DNA of 64,000 bases from Agarophyton chilense (Eukaryota > Rhodophyta > Florideophyceae > Gracilariales > Gracilariaceae): the NCBI GenBank assembly GCA_030374765.1, contig JARGXX010000013.1, positions 372,001 to 436,000 on the forward strand, in the 5' to 3' direction. Made by a program: the position numbers and the translations under genes. The notes under the pieces are model-generated. The model was not told the DNA's origin and ran no database searches. It saw nothing but the letters and a program-made list of their open reading frames with translations. Below are positions 55,198-64,000 of the stretch, one piece after another; positions within the stretch are counted from its first letter, which is position 1; the number at the start of each line of letters is the position of its first letter.

Positions 55198-57504
55198 ATG
55201 TCGACGCCAATTCATACTTGTGCTGCACACCAACGTCCTTTCAGCGCGTTTGCGTTCGCAACTTCACTTCCTCTTGCTCCAAACCCACTCTCCTTTGCCA
55301 TTAACAAGTTCGTGCCACCGGTCCACACACCGTCTCCACGCATCCCGTCCCGCGCAACCAATCTCATCCGTGCCTCTGTTCAAGCTGGCCCTCTGCTACC
55401 AATTGTCTCGCTTCTGCTCTCCGCAACTCCCTCCACGCCACCCCCACACATCCGTTCCGTGCAGCACCCCGCCCAAATCGCCTCAACCGTGTCCAACCGT
55501 TTCGCATCCCACACATCACATGGCGCCCTTGCAGTTGTCTCCCCCTCCGATGCCGTCCCCGAGAAGCTGCGCTTCAACGTGAACGATCGCCTTTCTTTCT
55601 GGTTCAGCGAATTTCTCATGTGGCACCCAAGCGCAAGAGTAGTCGCCTTGCTTGCAGCCACGCTCTTGTTCATGTTCATCGGTTCTTTTCTCTACCGACT
55701 TGCCGATCCCCAACAGAAAGAGGCACCCCACCCCTTTTGGCATTCAGTCCGCGCCATTGCCAATCCCTTAGAAGATGATTGGGAAAGCAACTACCTGCGA
55801 GCAACCAGCATCACGCTCGCCGCCATCGGAATGGTGTTCTTTGCTGTCCTTGTGGGCATGGTAACCGAGTCTGTGGAAAGTGCCGTCCATGCAGTTGACG
55901 GAGCACGTTCTAGCGTAATCGTCAAAGACCACATTCTCGTCTGTGGCTGGGGCCCCCACGTCTCGCAAATCCTCAAAGACATCTCATCTCTATCGAACCA
56001 AATCCCCGTGGTCGTGCTCGCCAAGCCGGATAAGAAATCAATCATGTTTTCCCAGCTGCGAGAGACGCTTCCTGAAGAGCAACTTCGAAAGTTGCGTCTG
56101 TTCTACCGTCCAGGTATTCCTTTTCTAAAAGACGACTTGTCTCGTGTGGCGGCTACACGAGCAAGAAAGATCATTTTGATAACGGAGCGCCATGGAGACC
56201 CTGCGGATGCAGACCGCCAGACCCTTTCGCGAGCAATGGCGCTCCGCCAGAATCTTCCGGGATTTACCGGCGATATTGTCGCCGAACTGCGTTCCGAAAG
56301 GGATGAGCGTATTCTAAAGACAATTCTTGAAAACACACGAGCCCGATCCGTTGAAACAGTGAACGCTCGCAAGTTGCTATACCGCTTTATGGCGCAGGCG
56401 ATTAGACAACCTGGATTAGCTGATGTTGTCACCGATTTGATGGGAGATGACATTAGGTTGGTATTCCATGTAAAGGCAGCCGATAAGATTGCCCCTCACT
56501 TGGTTGGTTCAAAAGTCAGCACTTTGAAGCCTACCTCCGTTCAACGGTCAATTCTATGCGGGTTTGTGACGGATGGGTCCTTAACCATGGGACTAGACAG
56601 CAATCTAATCGTCCAGCCATCAACGGAGCTGCTGCTACTGGGTGACCAGCAGAACGGTGCTAATGCGAAACACGTACATTCATCGCCTCCAAAAGGTACA
56701 ATTATACGCCCAGCCAGCATAAGGATGGAAGAAACAAAAAAAGAGCCGGAATCTTACCTCATATGTGGATGGAGACCTGAATTGCGCCACATGCTTCGAG
56801 AACTTGATAAAATTCTTGTTCGCGGTTCCAAAGTCACCATTTTGGCTGAGGATGCACCTGAGAAGCCTGGCAAAACGTTCAAAAACCTATCTCTCAGCGC
56901 CATTCATAAACGCGCTGATCGATTCGAGAATCTGGAAGAGCTTTTCCACCAAAACCACAAGGGCTTTGATCATGTCGTGATATTGAATTCAGCTTTCAGT
57001 GACAACGCATTACAAGAGTCGACTGGCACAGAAGAAGATACCGCGACACTTGCAAGCCTGGCATATTTGAACGAGCTTCTACAGAGCCAAGAGCAGGGCC
57101 AGCATGGTGTAGAGACAGTCGTGACAGTCGAGCTTCTCAACGAGCGAATCGCACGGATGGCCAAAGATCAGGGATACGTTGTGAATTCAATTCTTCCTCA
57201 TAATTTAAGCGCCAAGATCGCAGCACAAACCGTGCGAGATAGCAGACTGAACAGCGTGTGGAATGAACTTCTTTCCCAGGAGGGACGAGAGGTGTACCTA
57301 AGGCCATGCGGCGTGTATGAAGGCGTTCCAAGTTCTCGCAAATCATTTGCACGTATCGCTGATGATATTAGCGGTTGCGGCGATATAGTTATTGGATACA
57401 TTCGGGGTGATGGGCTGGTTACGATCAATCCGAGTGAGGATGACCGAATTGCACTTCGTGAATGGAGCGCGAAAGACATGCTCATTGTTCTCTCTGAGAA
57501 ATAG
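55198..57504 (+). CDS. DMI1/CASTOR/POLLUX-family ion channel, probably plastid-targeted
   Basis: The product has 768 residues. Residues 1-115 are rich in Ser, Pro, Ala and Thr with almost no acidic residues, like a plastid transit peptide. Membrane segments are visible at about 147-168 and 203-224, with a pore-loop candidate between (FWHSVRAIANPLEDDWES). Two RCK-like nucleotide-binding domains follow: the first from HILVCGWGPHVSQIL (245), the second from YLICGWRPELRHML (520), the GWRPE block being characteristic of this family. Known relatives are cation channels of the nuclear envelope in legumes and of the plastid envelope in land plants, where they affect ion balance and stromal Ca2+ signals. 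Location here is inferred from the N terminus. No introns. Base composition is moderate, unlike the GC-rich neighbours. An AATAAA at 57805 is a possible polyadenylation signal. Confidence 0.9.
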   Translation: MSTPIHTCAAHQRPFSAFAFATSLPLAPNPLSFAINKFVPPVHTPSPRIPSRATNLIRASVQAGPLLPIVSLLLSATPSTPPPHIRSVQHPAQIASTVSNRFASHTSHGALAVVSPSDAVPEKLRFNVNDRLSFWFSEFLMWHPSARVVALLAATLLFMFIGSFLYRLADPQQKEAPHPFWHSVRAIANPLEDDWESNYLRATSITLAAIGMVFFAVLVGMVTESVESAVHAVDGARSSVIVKDHILVCGWGPHVSQILKDISSLSNQIPVVVLAKPDKKSIMFSQLRETLPEEQLRKLRLFYRPGIPFLKDDLSRVAATRARKIILITERHGDPADADRQTLSRAMALRQNLPGFTGDIVAELRSERDERILKTILENTRARSVETVNARKLLYRFMAQAIRQPGLADVVTDLMGDDIRLVFHVKAADKIAPHLVGSKVSTLKPTSVQRSILCGFVTDGSLTMGLDSNLIVQPSTELLLLGDQQNGANAKHVHSSPPKGTIIRPASIRMEETKKEPESYLICGWRPELRHMLRELDKILVRGSKVTILAEDAPEKPGKTFKNLSLSAIHKRADRFENLEELFHQNHKGFDHVVILNSAFSDNALQESTGTEEDTATLASLAYLNELLQSQEQGQHGVETVVTVELLNERIARMAKDQGYVVNSILPHNLSAKIAAQTVRDSRLNSVWNELLSQEGREVYLRPCGVYEGVPSSRKSFARIADDISGCGDIVIGYIRGDGLVTINPSEDDRIALREWSAKDMLIVLSEK

Positions 57505-58120
57505 TTGGAAATACGTCGTTGCAAGGCCCTAGACAACCTTTTGGTAGATGTGGGTGTTTGTGTTCTACTAAACAGCTTCGGTAGCCTCATTGCTCTCCTA
57601 GGATATAATACCACGCACGACAAGCTAACAAGCTGGGAACTTGTTGCGGATATGCCCACTCTGTCCGGTATTCAAACGCCATATTTATGTCAGACAGCCT
57701 TATCTCGATCAGCCAAGAGTCTTGGCCTAAAACACATACGAAGGTACCTACGGTATGTAAAGTCTATAATAATAGTAATAGTATTATCAGAAATAAGATA
57801 CAGCAATAAATCTTGTGAAGTCGGTTTCAAAATCATCCCTTCCCCACAATTTCCGGGAATTGACGTTTTGGCTACAGTACAGCAAACACAATCAGTGTGA
57901 CAAAAATTTCAAGAGAAAATACTGTTTCATTATTTGGCGCTTCACAGACAGCTTACGCTCGATCTTTATTTTTGGTCAGGTGTGAAAGGTAGAAAGCCTC
58001 TGTCCTTTCGTGAACCCAGCAGAACTGAGGTGCACACAGAAGGTCTCAGAAAGACCAGCTGCCCCCATCCCAAATATGATTGCTCCGTGATCATAAGCTC
58101 TGATGCCAAACGGCAGTATG
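57505..58120. other. 3' flank of the channel gene, with a Tc1 end fragment
   Basis: No gene is seen. AT-rich runs near 57765-57810 may form the polyadenylation region. A truncated Tc1 left end sits at 57816-57930, directly followed by a DIRS-like fossil. Confidence 0.6.
57816..57930. repeat. Truncated left end of a second Tc1-type element
   Basis: This matches the left IR/DR of the element at 22570: GTTTCAAAATCAT, then GACGTTTTGGCTACAGTA, AATCAGTGTGA, AAAATTTCAAG and ACTGTTTCA in the same order and spacing. The body is missing, so it is a remnant or a solo end. Confidence 0.9.
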
Positions 58121-60110
58121 TTATGTCTTCGAAAATCTTCTTGACGGCTTGTCCGCAATGTTCATGTTTGATGGTATGTGAATAAATGAGGGCCATATGT
58201 TGTATGTTAGGCATACGGCGGATAGGCGTCTACATCGCAACAAAATTGGAGTGGATGAAGACCTTCCTTTTTCTATTACATAGCGTGTTACGTTGGAATC
58301 TGTAAAGAGAAGAACTGGTGCGTCTCTTACTTTCTTTCGTGCAAGAAATTCTATTGCAAGAACATTTATTGCTGATTCCAAGACGTTTATATGATCCTTT
58401 GTCTTCCATTTCATGGCGCATCCCAACTTTCAATTTGCTTCGATTTATATCTTGCGCGACAGTTCATCTAGTTTGGGTGGACTACTACTTTCATTTCGGT
58501 GGAGTGTGCAGTTGTTTTGGTACTTTTCCCAGAGGCACAAAGATTTCCAACGTTCTATTGTTGCAAACATTACCGCACCGCCAATAAATGAGGCGTCAAA
58601 GGTAATAAGTATGCGGCTTGTTGGTAAATTCAAGGGTGCGGCGCGTAGGGGTGCTAATATGTGAAGCATTTCTATTTCCTTGCGCACTGATGGGTGTATA
58701 GTGATAATATCATCTCTCTTGGAGGGCATTGGGACGCGGAAGACGGCGTTCATTATTGACAGCAGGCGGCGGTTCAGAAGCGTTGGCCAGATGGTGCGGC
58801 CAAGAAGGGACTCCCACTCATGGAAGTGAATAGAATAGGATTGCAAGAGCTCCTCCGCTTGTGTTGCCAGCTTAGCAGTTTTGGCCAGCTCCGGTCGCAC
58901 AACATCTTCCGCCAAATTCCAGATGCAGCCGATGAACGGTATAGAGTCCTTGACAACTTGTGATATATCAGAAGATTTTGAGTCGTGAATTGGCAGCTTC
59001 GCCGCAATGAAAGTGTTGCGCACTATGCGCTGTAGCGCCAATACGGGATCGTCGTCGCAGCTGGCCACGACAACTGAAATTTCGTCAATAATATGCAGCA
59101 ACTCGGCACAGGACCTCTCGAGGTGACACGGTCGGCTGTTGTGTGTGAGCGGGAAGAGCTGCGCACGTGGGGACGGAGAGAAACGAGATTGTTTAAAAAG
59201 ATGGAAGGCTTCCTGCAGCAGTGACGCTGCGAGAGTGTGGGCGATATGTACCGACCACTTGAATCCCATGGGAACGGTTGCCTGTCAGGGCCGCAGCAGG
59301 ATATTGGTGTTGGTGCTTGAAATTGATACACGCTCGCGGAGTTTTGAATGAAGCCCTGAAGGGAGCGCGAAGAGACTGATCTTCGGCATGGGAAATAATA
59401 GGGATAGATCGGAGGGAAGTGTAATGTTGTGGAATATGTTTTGGATGTCTAAATAGAAACCCGAAAGATTCTTAGACCCTGTTGTGATGCGGTTGAAGAT
59501 GCTTGGGTCCGGCAGAGGTTTGTGCGGTGGATCCGGCAGAAGGGCGTTCTGTACGCGGGGCCACGAGGTAAGACGGTCTTCCTTTAAGGACTTCGTCACC
59601 CAGAACAGGGTCATTTCGAGCATGTCGGCGAGCTCAAAGTTCTCCGGGTCTTCATGTTCGACGACGGACCAACGGAGCATGCCAGACGAGTCAGCCCTTC
59701 TCAATAGCTTCGCGTAGTGGGGCTTGGTTGCGTGCAATACCGGCGTGGGGAGCGGCTCTGTCGTGTTCGCGTTTAGCGACAAGCGGAGCTTGCTACGTAG
59801 CGTTTCGTGGAATCCGTCTGGGTTGGTCTTCGAAAACACCGCGAGAGTGTCTTTGTCGACCCACAACATCCATGTGTTTGCCAGATGAGGAGAAGGAGGA
59901 TCTCGCGGGGGCGGGAGTGATAGGCGTTCGGCGACGATGCGCTTAAAAACACCACGGCCGAAGGAAGCTGCTGGGTTTTGGAAGAGGTGTTCGAGCTCTG
60001 AGTGGAGATGGAATGAGGTGCTGAGGGAAGGCATGTGACGAGTGAGCGATTCCTGTACGGCTTCGTTGCATTGGACAGGGGAATTGGGGCTGCGAAGCCG
60101 TGCCAAAACA
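58121..60110 (-). mobile_element. DIRS-like reverse transcriptase-RNase H fossil
   Basis: On the minus strand, an RT palm-like part with FYLDIQNIFHNITLP (about 59400-59460) is followed by PMGFKWSVHIAH (near 59270), which parallels PMGWSHSV in the DIRS-like element at 28616. RNase H blocks come next: ILITFDASFIGGAVMF (near 58600) and LLFTDSNVTRYVIEKGRSS with NIADKPSRRF (about 58130-58310), paralleling IFIDNQALIGALKKGRSS and NPADEPSR. A preceding region of about 200 residues has no known motif. No recombinase was found. It is broken, with a few breaks, and clearly diverged from the other DIRS-like copy. Confidence 0.75.
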
Positions 60111-60149
60111 CACCCTTGTGTCCTTTTCTGCGACGAATTGGCTTCGATG

Positions 60150-63100
60150 TGGATTGGTGGTGAAGTTCGACAATGTCGACAAAGCGATCCGTTCCCAGGT
60201 ACGCAATTACCCGGTCACTAACCGAAAAGACTACAATGGGCTGGCTCGGTACTCCCAGGGCCTTGGACATACCCTTCGGCTGGGAAAGAGACCAGCCGTG
60301 CCTCCAACCTCGAAGGATAAATCGAAAAGATCAGTCTCGGAAATTGAAGACACAACAACCTCAGAGGGTAGCTCGCACATCAAAGTACCTACAGGAGCCG
60401 CTATCAACTTGGTAGCGACCCAGGGGCGGTTCTCGAAACCTTCGATGGTCGAAAATTGGTCGTCAACGCGTACACCATACTCGGTACAATCGCCGCCAAG
60501 TGCAATGAGCTCGCAGAGGATGCAGGGAGCGAGCTCCCATAACTCGCCACCCACATCCTACGCCACTTCTCCTACCAACCAGGTTTCGAGGCCCCCCTCA
60601 ATGGTAACGCGAGACCCCCAAACTGGAGGCCTCGTTTGCTGGTTCTGTATCGCGACAGACCGTTTGGCAAACAATTGCGCTAACTTACCTCCAGGGATGA
60701 GAGACCAGTTGATTCAGGCTCGTATGTAGAATCACCAACGTCTCTATGGGTCTTCAACGCAAGCACCAAATAGGTTACAACCCCGTACACCGGTACAGAT
60801 CAATACCATCTAGGAAACACCAATAATTCTGGACTCAACCCCTCCCATACAGGAGGAAAACACCGAATGTTTGGCGTAATGGTCGAACCCAACCTGCATT
60901 TGGAAGGCCAATCGATACCCAGAACCTTGAAGGTGGAAGAGAACACGTCACAACCAGTTCCGGTTTGTCATATGAAATACAACAACTATAAAGTACGTGC
61001 TTCAATATGTTTCTCCGATCGCCTTGCGGTTCCGGTCACCTGCGTCTTGGAAACGGGGGCCGGCCCAAACGTCCTGAACTCCCGCGTCATACCTGAGGCG
61101 GTACTTCGGAACTTGAGCCGACCTCCCGACAACAACCCGCTGGTGGATGCAAATAAGCGCCCATTAAACCTTCGAGGTATGCTCACCACTGTGGTGCAGC
61201 TTGGACACCTCAAGGTAAGACTGCAATTCTTTGTTGTCGACCGTTTACCAACAGACTGCCTACTAGGTACGAACTTCATTGACAGACATGTCAAAGCAAT
61301 CCTTCCTGGTTCCCGTACCGTCGCCCTACGTTACGGGGGACGAATTTCTATTTTAGATAATACGGAAACCAAACGGGGATGGTTCTTCAAACCGAAAAAT
61401 ACGATATCCATCGAAACGGTCTCCAACAAAGTCCGCATTACCAAACAGGTTGTTATCCCGCCAATGCACCAAATATTGCTACCGGTGTCGTGTGCGACCC
61501 CCGGGCTGGTCATACTGCAAAACCATCCGAGGTTAGCAAATCGACATCTCAACTTGATGGCCAACGGGATTGTCGTCAACACCCCAAATCAACCCTTTAA
61601 GGTGTGTCTCAGCAACTTTAGCAGTAATGACGTGAAGTTGCCGAGAAATACCAATGTTGGCATCGCACTACCGGCACCACAAGGGGTCTTCACCGTATCT
61701 CACACTGATCTCGGCAAGGTCGCCTTCGATAAGGAAGGGGGGTGCGCAAATGCGTCCACAACCACAAAGGTATCGATGAATACCAACTTGGAATCAAAGC
61801 TAACCGATAAGGCATCGGTAGACAAAGAAGAGGAACCTGACCCTGAGAGGCAATTGCAAGATACAGTCCAGATCGGTGAAGAAAAAGGCCAACTGCGGGG
61901 CCGTATTATCGACCTTCTGGAGGAGTTCGAAACCATGTGGTCAGGCCATCTGGGCCAAATTAAGGCCACACAGCATCGCATGGGGCTCCTCCCTGACTCG
62001 AAGCCGATTTATCAGCAACCATACCGTGCAGGTCCGAAGGCGAGAGAGATAGAACTCAAAGAAGTGGAGCGAATGCTCGAAGAAGGTGCAGTTGAACCAG
62101 CCAACTCAGATTGGGCTATTCCCGTGGTTCTGGTTCAGAAGAAAGGGGATAAACGCATGAGGTTTTGTGTGGACTACAGGAGGCTCAATAGCATGACCAC
62201 CAGGAATTCGTACCCAATACCTAGAATGGATGAGTGCATCGACTCCTTGGGAGATGCGCAGACATTTACCACGTTGGATGCCAATAGTGGTTATTGTCAG
62301 GTACACGTAGGTGAGGAAGATCGAGATAAAACGACCTTCACGTGCCATGCAGGTTTGTTTCGCTTCACGCGGATGCCTTTCGGGTTGCGCAATGCTCCAG
62401 CCACCTTCCAAAGGGCACTGGACATCATCCTTTCGAAGGTTAAATGGACATCCGCCTTGGTATACATCCATGATGTAATCATCTACTCCAGATCGGTAGA
62501 AGAGCATTTTGCTCACGTACGCACCGTACTGACCCTCCTAGCTGAGGCGGGGGTGACGCTGAAGCTACGCAAATGCGTCTTCTTTACCAGAACGGTTGAA
62601 TACATGGGCCACATCATAGGCCCTGTTACCCTAGAGGTTGAGTCGAGCAACATTAGAGCCGTACAGGAAGTCAAGTTGTCACGATCCCAGACAGACGTAC
62701 GATCCTTTATAGGTTTATGTAGCGTCTATCGTCGCTTCGTGAAGGGATTCGCGAAAATAGCGGCTCCCCTCAACAAGAAGCTCCAGAAAGGTGAACCTGA
62801 ACGGTTTGAGAATCTATCGAACGACGAAATGGATACCTTTGAGGAATTGAAACGAGCGCTGTTGTCGCCGCCAATCTTAGCGTTACCGAAAACAGGTCTA
62901 CCGTACACGCTGGATACGGATGCATCCCAGTCCAAATTGGTTGTTGTCTCATGCAAGAGCAGCACAACGGAGATAAATTACGTATAGGATACTGAAGCCA
63001 CGCTATGAACGAGGCAGAGCAGAATTACACGGTAACCGAGAAAAATGTCTAGCAGTAGTGTGGAGCATGTTGATGCTCCGTCCATACCTGTATGATGAGC

Positions 63101-64000
63101 GCTTTACGTTGCGCACGGACCACTACGCCTTAAGGTGGATCCTCGGACTCGCAGATGCGCGTGGTAGACTTGCGCATTGAAGGTTGAGACTGTCGGAGTT
63201 TGAATACGACGTACAGTACCGTCCAGGTATCAAGCCCAACATAGCTGATGCTATGTCACGCTTAAACACCTTAGGGTTAGAGACAGAACCAGTGGACGAT
63301 GATATCCCTTGCTTTTTGGTGTCGTCAAACCAAAATGGTACCGGCGAACACCTAGAAGGATATTGGGACTTACCTGAAGAAGGTGCCCTGCGGAACACCG
63401 ACATGGCAACGCAGATACTGACCCTAGAGGGAACGAACGTCATGCCCGTAACCAGAGAGGAGTTTCTACGAGAACAGGCCCAGGGTGCGTACTGCAGAAG
63501 CTTGGCTGACCAAATTGGTTTAAAAGGATCACCATTCGATGTGGACCACAATGGGTAATTTGTGAGAAGGTCAACCTTGGATGGTAGCCTTCAAAAGGTG
63601 GTTCCGAAGGCACTGCGCCCGGGAGTCTTGTATCTCGCGCCCTACCCGTGAATATCGGAACACCCCGGTGCCACCAGGATGTATTACACCTTGAGGCAAC
63701 GGTTCTATTGACCTCATATGGCCCATGATGTCTATACCTTTGTAGGTCAATTCGAATCTTGTGTTCGTACCCGCGGTGGTATTCGAAAGCATCGAAAGTA
63801 CCTCAAGCTGTTCCCAGCAGCGGGTCCACTGAAGTTTGTTGCGATAGACCTTCTAGGACCACTTCCCCAAACCAAGAATGGGGATCAGCACATTATAGTG
63901 ATCACCGACAGGTTCTCGAAGCTCACGAGAGCGATACCTTTAAAGGAGACTAATTCAACCACGCTGGCGATCGCGTTCCTTAACAATTGGGTCTACCTGT
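60150..64000 (+). mobile_element. Ty3/gypsy fossil E, cut by the right window edge
   Basis: It starts part-way through a gag region (about 60150-60730, ending in a Cys-rich knuckle-like block). A protease region follows (near 61040), then reverse transcriptase (about 62000-62650, with YRRLNSMTTRNSYPIPRMDE and MPFGLRNAPATFQR), RNase H (about 62860-63260), the integrase zinc-binding region (about 63600-63800) and the beginning of the integrase core (from 63830). RT and RNase H are closest in this window to fossil A, suggesting the same subfamily. Several breaks are present, around five. The left border abuts the DIRS-like fossil without an LTR. Confidence 0.93.

Overview
The window reads as nuclear DNA of an intron-poor, plastid-bearing eukaryote, most likely a red alga. 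This is inference. Four host genes of eukaryotic type stand as single uninterrupted reading frames: a DHHC palmitoyltransferase, an F-box/leucine-rich-repeat protein, a JmjC ribosomal oxygenase, and a DMI1/CASTOR-like ion channel with a transit-peptide-like N terminus. They are islands in a deep mass of transposable elements. The first three are very GC-rich; the channel gene and the transposon deserts are not. No bacterial operons, CRISPR arrays, rRNA or convincing tRNA genes were seen.

Layout. 1-2057: Ty3/gypsy fossil (A), cut by the window edge. 2058-about 7200: a second gypsy chromovirus-type fossil (B) with chromodomain, a minus-strand reading region and the start of a 3' LTR. 7.2-9.6 kb: nothing recognised. 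About 9.6-18.4 kb: a large CACTA/Plavaka-like DNA transposon with three genes: a 685-aa RG-rich protein, a 466-aa minus-strand protein, and an interrupted Tnp2-type transposase. 19.0-20.2 kb: a decayed DDE-transposase-like gene. 22.57-23.86 kb: a Tc1-type element with an IR/DR-like arrangement. 24-27.6 kb: AT-rich sequence with unassigned broken frames. 27.6-32.7 kb: a DIRS-like tyrosine-recombinase retroelement fossil. 33.4-35.6 kb: two convergent host genes. 35.6-38.5 kb: intergenic sequence with strong hairpins. 38.55-50.27 kb: a gypsy element (C) with both 923-bp LTRs, about 3% apart. 50.27-52.40 kb: fragments of other LTR elements. 53.2-54.6 kb: JmjC gene. 55.2-57.5 kb: ion channel gene. 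57.8 kb: end fragment of a second Tc1 copy. 58.1-60.1 kb: DIRS-like reverse-transcriptase fossil. About 60.15 kb to the end: gypsy fossil (E), cut by the window edge.

The most unusual signal is a minus-strand reading region between the chromodomain and the 3' LTR of gypsy elements B and C. It is conserved at protein level between the two, although they are otherwise well diverged. It looks like an extra antisense gene carried by this retroelement lineage. Other notable points are a 117-bp coding segment duplicated on either side of the CACTA cargo gene, a palindrome exactly at the A/B fossil junction, and a divergent host promoter with three CACGTG boxes in 36 bp.
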